Source of the DNA: Agrostemma githago
Lineage: Eukaryota; Streptophyta; Magnoliopsida; Caryophyllales; Caryophyllaceae
Direction of reading: 5' to 3'
DNA length: 64,000 nt
Assembly: GCA_958450325.1 (NCBI GenBank)
Contig: OY288243.1
Coordinates: forward strand, 51,487,878-51,551,877
Within the stretch, counting starts at the first letter, position 1. Each line of letters starts with the position of its first letter. The notes under the pieces are model-generated. The model was not told the origin of the DNA, did no database searches, and worked only from the letters and a program-made list of their open reading frames with translations. The position numbers and the translations under genes are program-made. Shown piece after piece: positions 24,301-36,069 of this stretch.

Positions 24301-27300
24301 AATCACCCAAACTCTAATCGTGAAAAAAAATCTGATATGAAGCAACAGAGAACAACTAGTTCAATTAACCAAAAATTAATGAAATAATTAACGAAATGGA
24401 AAATATCATAGTTCCATATCGAAATTATGATCCATAATTATTAATCTATCTATTCTATATATATATATATATATATTAATCCGATGCATCCTTGGCCACA
24501 TGGCAAGTTATGGAAAAAGTAATGATGACGTGTCAAAACCATATTCACCATCCATAATTAATCTAAGAGCATTATTATAAAAAGGGAATATTCTTTTTCA
24601 GATCACATTTATTTATGGCAAATTAGACTAAATGTTTTTTTCTTCAGTTTTGCATAAAAATTGTTTATATTTGCAGTAAAGATAAATAATATACTCCCGC
24701 CCATTCTTTAGAAATCTGTCATAGATGGAATATATGTGAGGCATATTTTAATCAAGTGGTAGGATTCCAGTGAATGAGAGAGTAAATATTATCTACAAAA
24801 TTTCTCATTAATTCCCCACTCATAACGTTATGAATTTATGATTGACAAAAATCACATCGACCTACAACATTTTTCACAATACATGAAACAGAACATACAG
24901 TTCAAAATAATTATCAGTTATCATATAATTATTTGGGGTGAGAGTATGTAACACTTAACCTCTATTATGACCCGACCAATAATCTAATCCGTCTGATCCG
25001 TTCGACATGTCTACTCACAAGTAAAAAATAAAGATGTATCAACATTTTCGTCATAAAACATTTAAATAACAGTTTTGGAGAAATTTATACTCCATACTTT
25101 AAAAATATTTTGGCATAATTTTAAAAAAATATCATAAAATTTTAGAAAACTGTGTATAAGGTATACGAAGTATTTCTTAATTTCCTCTAATAAAATTAAA
25201 AATTTGACGAGTAACATCAAAAGGAGTGAGCACCAAAAAATCTCAATAGGAAAAACATTCCTACTAATAAACCCCCAATTTGTCGCAATTGTTTTACATA
25301 AATTTATTATCATAACATTTTTAAATAATTTATCTATCTATATAGTCTACATATAACGGGTCAGGTCATATGGGTCGAGTCATAACATGGGTGGGGTTGT
25401 ATACGGGTCGGGTTAGGGTTAGAATACGGGTAAAAAATATATCTGAACGCCTAATTTTTTACCGTTTTTTAAGTAAAAATTATTTTTAATATTAATTTTT
25501 TATTTATTTTAATAGTTTTTCCTTCATTCATTTTTTATCTTCCAATTCTAATACCCCACCTATATGGAGTAAAAGAATGGGAAGATAAAAAATGAATGGA
25601 GGACGTATTATTATTAGAGTTTATCACTAATTACCCCTTTTATGTTTCCCATTTTGCAAATTACCCCCAAAATTTTTGTTCTTTAAAATTATCCCCGTAA
25701 AGTTGTAAAAAAATTAAATTTTACCCCCAGGCGTCCTTCTCTCCTCTTTCCGGTGGCTTACGCAAGTTTTCTTCCAGTTTTGCCCCTCCCCTTACTAACA
25801 CACTCTCTCCTCACTTTACCTCCCTTTCACTCCCTCAAACACACTCAACCCTACCAAAACCCCCAAATTCCCCCAATTTCCCCCAAAATCAAGAACCCTA
25901 ACCCTAAATCGCAAAATCGAACTCGCGGTTAGGGTTTCACTTTGTTGCCATTCGATTGTTTTGAAATACAGTAGTAATTTTGTCGAAGTATATCAATGCC
26001 AAGGGCATTAATTTCTCGTCTGTAATTCGGAATCGTGAGTAAAAAAGATGGAGTGAACGAACTCCTGCAATGATTTTGCTATAGAAACTGAATTTACGCA
26101 GCTACGAAGATTCCAATTTCAGTTAAGTTTTCTAATTATACATCAATGCACCAATTTCTCTTACGAATTTGAGTAGACGTATGAAAGCGAATTGAAACAA
26201 GGAATGACTATTAGTTTCTCACATTGAATCCCGAAACAAGCGATCTTATACATCTAAATTGCTTTTGCTTAAGCCGATGAGAAGTAAGAGCATTTGTATT
26301 GCGCATACCACGCTGAATACAGAACACAGACGACACGTCTTGAAAAATTTCGAGTTTTGCTGCTTGTTTATAAGTGCTGAAAGAGAGGATGAGAAAGCAA
26401 CCATGAGCGAAACCTGTAAACCCTGGAACTTGATGCTTGATTGGCAGGGAAGTCGACTCGTCCAAAACCCCATTAAACAGCTAACAAACAATATGCTTAC
26501 TGTCATCCCTTGGCTTGTGATCTCCCCCGGCCCCAACCACAACGCTTTTCTTCTCTGTTATTCGAATCAAATTTCGAAATCAATTTGTCCTTTTTAGCCT
26601 TCAATCTGGTCTCCGATTTAGGCTCCGTTATCAAGGTCATGTGAAGATTGCCAATCTCGTACAACTCTATTATTTCTATGTCGTCGCAACACAAGAAGAG
26701 TTTATCAGACTCAATCGAATACACGACGACCCAGAAAATCGAGATAAATTTCGATTTCAAAAACCCTAACCGCGAAGAGAATAGTTGAAAATGGCAAGAG
26801 GAGAGAAGAGAAATTACTCGATTGACTACAAATGGGTTGTCGTATTCGATTTTGCGTCAATTTTGCGATTTAGGGTTAGGGTTCTTGATTTTGGGGGAAA
26901 TTGGGGGAATTTGGGGGTTTTGGTAGGGTTGAGTGTGTATGAGGGAGTGAAAGGGAGGTAAAGTGAGGAGAGAGTGTGTTAGTAAGGGGAGAGGCAAAAC
27001 TTGAAGAAAACTTGCGCAAGTCACCGGAAAGAGGAGAGAAGGACGCCTGGGGTAAGATCTAATTCTTTTACAACTTTATGGGGTTTAAAGAAAAAAATTT
27101 TTGGGGGTAATTTGCAAAATGGGAAACATAAAAGGGGTAATTAGTGATAAACTCTTATTATTATTCTACTTTAATTATAATGTTTATATTTTAAAAAAGA
27201 TTTAAATCAATATTTACATTTATTTTAATGATTACTAAATGATTAAAAAAGTTATTATTAAATTGAATATTTATTTATCTTTGTAATTTAATATATTAAA

Positions 27301-30240
27301 TGTATTACTCCCTCCGAGTTTCTAACATTGCCCCATTTTTCTTTTTGGGCTGAGTTTGATCTTTTACCCATTTTCTACTTTTGGCCATAAATGTGTGGTT
27401 CACATTTATTAACCAATTTCTCTCTCTCCCTCCTTCCTTTTTGTAATCACTCATTTTTCCTTATTTTCCACCCACAACACAAATGGGGCAATGTTAGAAA
27501 CTCGGAGGGAGTAGTTTTTAATCATAAATCCAAATATAATATTTAATTTTTTTTATTAATTTTAATAAATTTCCATAGACTCAACGGGTCGGGTCAAGTT
27601 TCGACCCTAAATTAACGGGTCATAACGGGTTCGCATCAAAAATACGGGTTCATGACCCTTAAAAGTGGGTCCAACGGTTGGGTTTGCGGGTCGAGTCAAG
27701 TTGTGACAGGTCTAATTATAGTAAATATACCATATAAATTTAATCATATTTATTTATCTATATAGAATGTTATTGAATTGATGTCATTGAAAAATAAATA
27801 AAATTAAATAATCAGATAATTGTATATGGTAGAACTTGCGTGTGAATACACTATACAATGCGTACAATATTCCTGATTTTTTTTACTGAAATCAAGAGTA
27901 GAAATAGTTCACCCCCTAATATTACGTCACTTAATGAGGGGATTTATAGTATAATTGCTTATTAGTGAAAATGTGGAGTACTCCGTATATGATATGAATG
28001 ATATAAATACAAAGCGACAATAATGTGTGAGATTATCAATACTTCGACATGGGGATAAGTAACTCTAACAACGCCATTTAACTCCATTAATACTTCAAAT
28101 TTTAAATACGAGTACATGTTACAGTTTGAAAATGCTGACTCGTGAGTGTCACGGGTTTTAAAACTAGTTTTCAATGAAATTGGGTAGGGTTTGAGGGAGA
28201 TTAGAATATAGTCTTTTTTAAGGGAAGGGCAATATTGGAAAAACCAATGCCAAAATGTGTACAACGTATTGAAAAGCGCGTATGATTTAGCAATTTCGTT
28301 TGGCGAGTTTTCAACTTAGCAAATCAATAGTTCACAATATCTTAGTGCAACTTTTACTGAAATTAAAGGTAACATAAGGATTTTTTTGTCGGAAGGAACC
28401 TAACATTTAGGTCTTCTTAAAATAAGGCACCCATAGTTTTTTGTTTGCTCAAAATCACCTCAAGTTTCCATTTTTTTGGCTGGGGGCTCCAAAACCCAAA
28501 TTCCGTCAAAAAAATACTAACACATTAAGATTTAATGGTGATTTCATTTTTATTCCCGTTGATCACCCCCATTTCTTAATCATTCCCAAGGGTGGACTAA
28601 AGACTTCATTTCCCTACTAAAGAAATTGATTTAAAACTATGATGATTACGTCTCAAAATATGTGGACTTAAGAGTCAGGAGAGCTTACTGATTGAACAAA
28701 AATATGGTGGATTTGACTCAAGCAATGAGGATTAGAATTTAGGATTCATGAAAATGAAGAGTAGGATGAAGAGGATAGGATGAAGCGGTTGCTGGGGAAT
28801 GATTAAGATATGAGGGTGATTATTAAGAGAAATAAAGTTAAACTACCGTTAAAACCTAACGTGTGTGATGTTTTTTTAACGGAATTTGGGTTTTGGTACC
28901 TCAAGACAAAGAAATGGAAACTTAAGGTGATTTTGATCAAAAAAAACTGCTGGAAAAAAAAATCCTATAAAGAAAGAAAATAATTTGGTAACGAAAGTAG
29001 TAATTATGCAATTAGAGAAACAGTGGTTTTGCTTTTGCAAGTCAGAATGAACTTGTCTTTAGAGGTGGCAAAAGCTGACCCGACCCAAGGATCCTGACCC
29101 GGCTTGCCCGAAACCCGACGTTAGAACCCGAAAATGTAGTCACCCGAAACCAACCTGATCCGACCCGCTTGTGACCCGATACAACCCGATAACCAGTGAC
29201 CTGAACCCGACCCTGACCCGACTCAATTTGGACGTGCAGTGATAAGATTAGTGATAAGATTAATGACCAGAAGACTACTAATCTCTTAGTTTTATCCAAA
29301 CAAAAGTGATTTAATGTTTAACTTCATACGTTAGACTTAATGACAAAGTATTTAAACAAAATAATAGTAATCTTGAAAAATAACTAGACTCGATAATGAC
29401 CCGATCCAAACCCGACCTGACCCGCCAGATGAGCTGACCCGACCCAAACCCGGCCCGACCCGCTATGACCCGAACCCAATATGACCCGACCCAAACCCGA
29501 CCCGAGTGACCTGATTGCCACCTCTAAAGGTCAAGATACCTTTTGATGGAAAAATGACTTGACCCAAGACCCGAATTAGATTCGGAACAGTAGAAATAAG
29601 TCACCAAACTTCATTTGATTCATTTTAGTCGAGAAATTTGAGGTTACAGTCAAATTTATCTTCATAAACATGACCTGAAAAAACCTCGCACACATGATCC
29701 ATTTACAGGTTTGCTTATTAACCATTATGGAGAGTTCTTTGAGTTTTTCTCTACATGTACGGTAGGATTGGTTCTATTTTTGTTGCTTGGTCATGTTTGA
29801 TTTCTTGTTTTCCTCTTCTAATCATAGTTTATTGACTTCAGGTTCGTCTAGCTCGCAAAGTATTGCAAAAGGTGGTGACTCGCTACCTCAGACGAGACAA
29901 CTTGCTAGTGTCAAGCATAAAGCGTCTTGCTGAACTTGCAAAGTTAGGAAGAGACGCACTGATGAACACTGACATAGATGAGCTGGGAAATATCCTGATG
30001 GAAGCATGGAGGCTCCACCAAGAACTTGATCCTTTCTGTAGTAATGAGTCTGTAGATAAGTTATTTGACTTTGCCGAGCCTTATTGCTGTGGCTTCAAGC
30101 TCGTGGGTGCTGGAGGTGGTGGCTTCGCATTGTTGCTTGCCAAGGATAACGATAGTGCTGTCGAATTGAGACGACTCTTGACGGATAGCTCAGATTTTGA
30201 CGTCAAAGTTTACAATTGGAGTATCTCTATGGGGCAGTAG
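15025..30240 (+). CDS. FKGP: Bifunctional L-fucokinase / GDP-L-fucose pyrophosphorylase
   Basis: Exons: 15025-15339, 17328-17610, 19964-20328, 20617-20743, 21605-22618, 22900-23633, 29842-30240. They join without a frame error to 3,237 nt, i.e. 1,078 residues, close to the ~1,055 of Arabidopsis FKGP. The enzyme phosphorylates free L-fucose and then makes GDP-L-fucose (salvage pathway, cytosol), the donor for cell-wall and glycoprotein fucosylation. The N-terminal pyrophosphorylase part shows GSGAATLHAL (about residue 86) and HAGGDSKRVPWANPMGK (about 147). The GHMP kinase part shows PVRVDFVGGWSDTPP (about 737), PRGSGLGTSS (about 846) and KLVGAGGGGFALL (about 1029). The start is ATG 15025; a GTG nine bases upstream is in frame but not needed. 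Intron 3 begins with GC at 20329 (AG/GCAAGC); all other introns are GT-AG. Intron 6 is 6.2 kb. No stop or shift is visible in the exons. Confidence 0.95.
15340..17327 (+). other. FKGP intron 1
   Basis: Nearly 2 kb, GT at 15340 and AG at 17327. No mobile element with recognisable ends was found. A short GC-rich patch lies near 16100-16135 and the rest is AT-rich. Confidence 0.7.
17690..18075 (+). repeat. Tandem repeat, about 185-bp unit, in FKGP intron 2
   Basis: Segments starting AAATGGTTACTA near 17692, 17876 and 18030 repeat one another, with shared CACCAATTAATCAACATATA and ATACACTGAAATAA. The third copy is truncated. Within the unit many TATACAC words recur. Confidence 0.7.
18101..18345. 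mobile_element. MULE-type MITE, 245 bp, in FKGP intron 2
   Basis: The two ends are perfect 38-bp inverted repeats beginning AGAGGTAGGTTCAAATAAGG. Both sides are long TA runs, so the target was a TA microsatellite. The first bases (AGA..TAGGTTCA) resemble the left end of the large MULE at 1241. No coding sequence. Confidence 0.82.
18778..19754. mobile_element. Small non-autonomous CACTA (En/Spm-type) element in FKGP intron 2
   Basis: The right end reads, on the minus strand, CACTACAAGAAATGGG, the classic CACTA terminus; the left end is AACTACAAGAAA, with one changed base. Subterminal repeats with GGGACCGC and AAGCGGT(A/C) occur at both ends. No transposase is present. A 3-bp target duplication could not be shown, perhaps because of decay. 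Confidence 0.7.
20999..21563. mobile_element. Stowaway-like element in FKGP intron 4, host of a nested Tourist-like element
   Basis: The left end GTCCCTCCATCCCA and the right end (minus strand) CTCCCTCCATCCCA are inverted repeats flanked by TA at 20997-20998 and 21564-21565. About half its length is the nested insertion at 21234-21513. Confidence 0.7.
21234..21513. mobile_element. Tourist-like (PIF/Harbinger-type) MITE nested in the Stowaway-like element
   Basis: The ends match: left AGGGTATGTTTGGATAG, and on the minus strand at the right GGGAGTGCTTGGATAG. They are flanked by TAA on both sides (21231-21233 and 21514-21516), the usual 3-bp duplication. The interior is purine- then pyrimidine-rich. 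Confidence 0.65.
25616..27155. mobile_element. MULE with about 300-bp terminal inverted repeats (possible Pack-MULE)
   Basis: The ends are inverted repeats of about 300 bp with few differences, starting AGAGTTTATCACTAATTACC on both sides. A perfect 10-bp duplication, TATTATTATT, flanks it (25606-25615 and 27156-27165). The middle (about 26000-26780) has minus-strand open stretches that might be a captured gene piece, but I do not recognise them. Confidence 0.8.
27308..27511. mobile_element. Stowaway-like MITE, 204 bp, in FKGP intron 6
   Basis: Perfect inverted ends CTCCCTCCGAGTTTCTAACA with TA on both sides (27306-27307 and 27512-27513). Confidence 0.85.
28430..28965. repeat. Inverted repeat, probably a decayed foldback or MULE-type element
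   Basis: The left arm (about 28440-28530, with CAAAATCACCTCAAGTTTCC and CAAAACCCAAATTCCGT) pairs imperfectly with the right arm (about 28860-28960). The outer ends and a target duplication were not found. Confidence 0.55.
29056..29533. mobile_element. hAT-type MITE candidate filled with CCCGACC words
   Basis: The ends are inverted, CTTTAGAGGTGGCAA on the left and its reverse complement on the right, resembling hAT termini. The subterminal parts are dense in GACCCGA words. An 8-bp target duplication was not found. Confidence 0.5.
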
Positions 30241-31317
30241 TATGTAAGTTATCTACGAGTATGATGCTTTTGTACTGGTAGAAATATAATTGGTACATAT
30301 GGAAGTTGATCTAAAACAATGCTGGAAGCTTGTCGAGGTGTTGTGTACCTGTGTCGTTCAGATGGAGTCATTTCTGGTTCCACCACTTTTGTCTAAATTG
30401 TGAATTTTTTTTGCACTAATTCCTGGATGAGACGTTTGCGATAAATTTATTTGGAGAACTCTAACATACGAGATGATTATTTTTTATTGATTGAAGTTGA
30501 TAAACTCGGTGCTACTTCTCATGGTCAGCCATATTACTTCAAATCGTGGGTCCTTTATTACAGTACCTTTGACAATTTTCACCTTCGCATTTTCACCATA
30601 AATTTCATCCGGCTCATTATTCTCTCTAATTTTACGGTTCCGACTAAAACCATAAAAAAACATCAACAAACAAATTAAATTTTCTAACGAACTATATTTT
30701 GCACGGGTTAAATTATTTGTCTGTTGCCTGTTCTTGATTGATGTTCTAAAGCAATGTAGTCATACCTATTCAATTGCAATTCCACTTGTGTATACTGAAA
30801 ACAATATATTCGTAGAAATAGTTATAACTAATCTCTTAACTTCGAAATGATAAACTAAAGTACAATTGGTAAATTCCTGAATACTTCCTTGTAGACGATG
30901 TTTTGTGTCCCTGGTACACTTGTTCACTATCGTCGATAAGGAACCACAACTCATCTATATTATCATTCTATTCTTTTTGTCTTTATGGAAAAAATTTATT
31001 TTTATGTTAGTTTACTTTTTTTCTTTGGAAAATTGTCTGTCATATCACACTTTTATAATCACTTTTAGGTAACTCTTTGCCCAAATATAAGTTCCATGTG
31101 GTATGTCCTTTCCAAAATATATAATCCATAAGTTCTAAATTATGAGCAAAAAAACCTAAAGAGGATTACTCCATATAACAAATAGTAACCATCAAATATA
31201 TATATTATAATAATTAAAAGATTTTCTAATTGGTTTTATTTATTTATTTATTTATGATAAATTCCTAATTTGAATCTTGATGGAAAATAACAATTAAGGC
31301 AACTCTTCAATGTACTA
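30241..31317. other. 3' flank of FKGP
   Basis: This AT-rich stretch between the FKGP stop codon and the LINE tail contains no recognisable gene or element. The FKGP 3' UTR must lie in its first few hundred bases. Confidence 0.5.
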
Positions 31318-31325
31318 TTATTACA

Positions 31326-31376
<51 letters not shown>

Positions 31377-31378
31377 TT
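31318..31378 (+). repeat. (ATT)n microsatellite, 3' tail of the LINE
   Basis: About 18 ATT units lie where the minus-strand LINE ends, so on the LINE strand the tail is (AAT)n rather than pure A. Confidence 0.85.
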
Positions 31379-31466
31379 TATTTTTTTATTTTTACAAGAA
31401 AGATCATCATTTCATTCCTTGTGAACAAAATTACAATTTTGCAAAAAATGCTAACACACAATGAAC

Positions 31467-34400
31467 TCAAGTAATGAGTCCTAATCTCTCCAAGATTCTT
31501 CTAACTCTAGGGGACTTTGTACACGCAGCCAGTCTAGTAGTAACGATGAATTTTAATTGCTCAAAAATTGTCTCAGCAGAATTCTTTTTCTCAGTGAAGA
31601 TCCTTTTGTTCCTTTCCTTCCAAAGCAAAGTAATAGCAGCCGCCAATGATGCTTTAAACCAAGAAATCTTCCAATGTTTACAGTGATGCCTGCTTCTTGC
31701 CCAAGCATCTATCTCCAAGAGCTTCATAGAATTCAACTGTATCCCTAACCAATTGAGAACCAATCTCCAAACATCCGCAGAAAAGGAGCATTGGAAAAAT
31801 AGATGGGAATGTGTCTCGGCCTTCATTTTACAAAGGCAGCATCTGTTAGCCTGAGAATACCCTCTCTTACAGTACTGATCTACTGTTGCCAACTTATTTT
31901 GTAGTGCCAGTGTAGCAATAATTCTGTGACTAGGAACCAAAACCGGAGACTGCAGCAATTTACCCCAGGTCCCATGACTACCAGGCTGCAAAAGGAGATA
32001 TGCTTTCTTTACTAGAAATCTGTTTCGCACAACACAGCTACTGACAAACTGTTGCACCAGTTGGATAGAGCCAAATTGAGTAATCAGTTTCTGTCGAGCA
32101 GCTATAATGTGCTTAATACCAGCAGGAAAGTACTCTCTAGTCTCTAGATTCCAGATGGTCACCTTATCCAAAATATAGGCATGACACCACTTACTCCAAA
32201 TATTATCAGGTTCCTTAGCTAAGATCCAAAGCCATTTTGAAAGAAGAGCGAGATTCCAAGTCTCCAGATTTTTAATATTCATACCTCCATCCTCCCAAGG
32301 AAAACATATTTCCCTCCATTTTTTGAAGACATGTCTCTGAGTGCCCTCCGCAATACCCCAAAAGAAATCCTTGCAGACCTTGTTTAGCCTTTTGACAACC
32401 CCTTTTGGTAGCATTATACTAGAGCACCAGAAATTTTCTATGCCAAAGATTATGGAATTAATTAATTGGCATTTTCCCGCATATGAGAGCAGCCGAGAAG
32501 ACCAATGCTGAACAACACCTTGGATTTTTAGGAGAATGTTATCAAACATCTGAATGTTTATTCTAGAGTCAGAAAGAGGAATGCCAAGGTATCGAAATGG
32601 AAAATATCCTTGTACAAACCCTGAACACCCCAGGATTTCCTTTTGAGCATCTGGATGCACACCTCCAAAATATATATTAGTTTTGTCCAAATTGGCTTCC
32701 AGACCAGACAACTGAGCGAAAGTATGCAAACAGTTCTTTATTGCTACAATGGAAGGCACATCTCCTCTTGAGAAAATCATTAGATCGTCTGCAAAAATAA
32801 GATGAGTCAACCTGACTTTATAGCATTTGGGATGAAAGGATACTTGTTCCTGCTCACAAATTTTCCTAAGAAATCTTGATAAAATCTCCATACTCATCAC
32901 AAAAAGGTAAGGCGAAAGGGGGTCACCCTGCCTTACCTCACTTTTCCCCTGAAAAAAACCAGAAATACCACCATTGATTTTAAAAGAATACCAAGGATTC
33001 TTAACACATCCAAGAATCCAATTAGAGAACTGAGGAGGGAAACCCATGCTAGATAACATTTGAGATATAAATTCCCATTGTAAGGAGTCAAATGCCTTTC
33101 TTATATCCACTTTAACAAGGCACCTAGGAGTAAGGAATTTCCTTGAGTAACCCTTAACTAAGGCCTGAGAAAGCATCGTGTTATCAAATATATTTCTCCC
33201 TGCAACAAACGCTGCTTGCTCCTCTCCAATTAACCCTGGTAAAATCACCTTCAATCTATTGACAAGAACCTTGGATATTGCTTTATAGAATACCGTACAA
33301 CATGATATTGGCCTGTAATCTAAGACAGAACTAGCATCCTTCTTCTTAGGAATTAAAGTGACCAAAGTGGAACTTGCCTGTTTGGACATCAGACCATTCT
33401 TGAAGAAGCAATGAGTTGCCTTGCAAAAAAGAGGACCCACAATTTGCCAAGTGGCCTTAAAAAAACCGGCAGAAAACCCATCCACCCCAGGGCTACTGTT
33501 ATTTTTCATGCTAAACACTGCAAGCCTAATTTCTGCATCCGTAACTGGCCATATGAGTGAAGAAATCTGAGCTTCAGTGAGAACACTAGAGGGGATAGCT
33601 CCAATAGTTGGCTTACTGGTACCAAGTAAACTAATATAATACTCCTGAAAAGCTCGCGTTACTCCTTCATTTCCCTGATGTAACACACCAGATGAGTCTT
33701 TGATGGCCCCTAAACTTTGTTGTATTCTCCGTTCAGATATTTTAGCAAAGAAGTATTTAGAAGAGCAATCATTAAGCTGCAAATGATCAATTTTTACTCT
33801 TTGTTGCAACATACTTAGCTCAGCTTTCTTTTGAGCACAGAAAGACTGGGCAAGTTTCTTCTCTTCCATGATAAGATCATCTGAAAAGGGGAGCGACTTA
33901 GCTGCTGTTGACAATACAAAAGAGCCTTCTTAGTATCCTTAACCTGCTGAAAGATATTTACAAATGAACTTTTATGAAGCTTCAATAGTGCCTTTTTGAC
34001 AGACTTGAGCTTTTGAAATAAGCAATACATTGGAGAGCCATTCATAGGACTCTTCCACGCCTCCTCCACAATGGAGATGAAATCAGGATGATCTACCCAA
34101 CTGTTCAGAAAACTGAACCTCCTTTTAACCTGAAAATCATTAGAAACTTGCACTACGATATGGGTATGATCAGAAATACCGGCTTTCTCAATAGTAGCAA
34201 AAGAAGAAGGGAAAGAGATATTCCACTGAGGATTCACCAAGGCCCTATCCAATTTAGACCAGATTCTTGTAGAAGCTTCTCTTTTATTGGTCCATGTCAT
34301 CTGCCCTGTACCAGGCATATCTTCGATTTTACAATCTAAGATACACTGATTCAAATCCCACATGTCTGTCAGGGAAGGAGGGTTATTCCCTAATTTATCA

Positions 34401-34900
34401 TCAGGATTCCTTACTACATTAAAGTCTCCCATCACCAACCATGGAAGAGAGGAGTTAGTGCATACTAGATCATTCCAGAGAGAAACTCTAGCTGCACCCT
34501 CGTTCATACCATAGACAATACTAAGGTAAATTTCGTTATTACAAGAGAAATGTCTAAATTTACCAGCAATTAGTTGATCTGATTTCTGAATACAAGTAAA
34601 GGAGGAGGTACTAGGACCCAAATCCTTCCATTATTATGATATTCATAATTGGTTTCACTATTCCAACCTTGAAAATTTCTGTTAAGAATCTTCAATGCCT
34701 TATTCCTCTTAATAACCTTGGTCTCCAAAATTGCTAGAATATCTAGCTTATTAGTAACTAAAAAAATCCCTAAAATCTGGAGGAATCTTTTGAGCAACTA
34801 AGATAGGATCACTCCCATCTCCATCATTCCCTTCAATGAGCCCCTCCTCTTCCATTGAACCAGAGATAAGGTGGAAAGGATTTCCAAGTAGCATAGGTTC
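31467..34900 (-). pseudogene. LINE ORF2: endonuclease, reverse transcriptase, zinc-binding end; two frameshifts
   Basis: Three segments in different frames cover one ORF2: about 34900-34570, 34621-33815 and 33914-31467. The endonuclease part shows LDILAILETKV, LVMGDFN, LDRALVN and a SDH motif. The reverse transcriptase shows VDIRKAFDSLQW, RQGDPLSPYLF and FADDLMIFSRG (YxDD-type, here FADD). The C-terminus has the zinc-binding CCLCKMKAETHSHLFFQC. Frame changes lie near 34600 and between 33815 and 33914. The family copies element RNA into DNA at nicked target sites. All catalytic motifs look intact apart from the shifts. Confidence 0.88.
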
Positions 34901-34945
34901 TAATATGATCTCCTTCCTATTCCTGTTTGTGGAGGAGTTCCTTTT

Positions 34946-36010
34946 TTAAACATGATAAAAGTCATCCTCCTGGTTGACTGTAGGAGCAGGAGAGGGGAAC
35001 ACAAGACTTGAGTCCGCCACCTGCAGAGTCTCTAATTCTTTCTTAGGCAGTAGTGGCTTATCTTCCAGTTCTGCAACCTTAGCCATCTTCTTTTTCTCCC
35101 ATTTACACGAGGAAATTGTGTGACCAAGTTTACCACAACCCTTACAATAGTAAGGGATCCACTCATACTGAATATTTTGCACAGAATACTCACTATAAGG
35201 TGTTCTAATGATCACCTGTGTAGGCAACTCTTGAGACACATCTACCTCAACCAATACTCTTGCGAATGATAACTTGGCCTTGGTAGTAGTAGCTAAATCT
35301 GCACATAAAGGTTTCCCCACCTTGCTAGCCATCTTACTCAACACAAAATCCGACCATAAGTATGGATCTAAGTCTGAAAATAAGATCCAGATTGGTACAG
35401 TAGCTACTCTATCCATCTCAGATGAGAAAGAGGGAGAGCAAGTCTTCAAGATCAATGTATAAACACCAACCTTCCATGGACCTCCTTTGAGCACCCCTTC
35501 CATGGCTTCCCTTGACTTGAATCGAAAGGAAAACCACCCCTTATTGTAATATTGAACCTTAGGAGCATCAAACTGACCCCAATTTTCAGCTAAATACTTC
35601 TACATACTAGCTAAATTTGGTTTGGAACCAATAACATTCCCCATCAACGTGTTCTCCCACAGTTCTAATTCATCCTCAAAATCCAGACTATCCTCACAAA
35701 AATGGAGGTTTATACCAAGATTTTGTGATGTAGCAGCTTTGCTAGCCCAGGTCTTCCTCAAATTTTGAGGAGGAACAGGGTCGTCATTTAAAATCACAGG
35801 TTGTTCAACATTATCAGAATTGTTCAGATTCATTGAATTAGGAGAAGAGGAGGAATTAGTACCAGCTTTAGCCATGGCATTAATGATTACATCATTAAGC
35901 GAAATTCGGCACGAAGAGCTCTGATCATCACTCTGGAACTGCAATTCTGTGTCAGCCTTCTCTGTACCACCACCAGGAGGAGGGGGGAAGCGAGTTCGCT
36001 CGAACGTCAC
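34946..36010 (-). pseudogene. LINE ORF1 (RNA-binding, zinc-knuckle protein), one stop codon
   Basis: It starts MTFERTRFPPPPGGG and stays in one frame except for a TAG at 35600-35602. The first half is low-complexity. The second half has the DUF4283-like pattern of plant LINE ORF1 (GVLKGGPWKVG, VPIWILF, LPTQVIIRTPYSEY) and then the zinc knuckle CKGCGKLGHTISSC (CX2CX4HX4C) in the last third. In the family this protein binds the element RNA. Confidence 0.82.
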
Positions 36011-36069
36011 AGAATTACAGAGAGAAAATCCTAGAGAGAGAAACTGTTTCTCTCACTTCGCGGTCGGTT

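Larger units (their letters stand above)
23634..29841 (+). other. FKGP intron 6, 6.2 kb, filled with repeats
   Basis: GT at 23634 and AG at 29841. Besides the elements listed separately, 23940-24300 is C-rich with imperfect CCACCC and CCGACC words, 24440-24480 has a TA run, and 25340-25440 and 27580-27710 have scattered GGGTC words in AT-rich DNA. No coding sequence is recognised in these parts. Confidence 0.75.
31318..36069 (-). mobile_element. LINE (L1-type), nearly full length but broken
   Basis: On the minus strand, ORF1 (36010 to 34946) is followed by ORF2 (about 34900 to 31467) and an (AAT)n tail. It sits directly at the (TTA)n tail of the older LINE fragment at 36070-36725. One stop codon in ORF1 and two frame changes in ORF2 make it inactive as read. 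Confidence 0.85.

Noticed and set aside
23977..24387. Proline-rich frame in FKGP intron 6
   Set aside because: It comes from a C-rich low-complexity stretch, with no known domain and no splice support.
25905..25920. Telomere-like CCCTAACCCTAAA
   Set aside because: Only two units, inside a MULE terminal repeat; no array.
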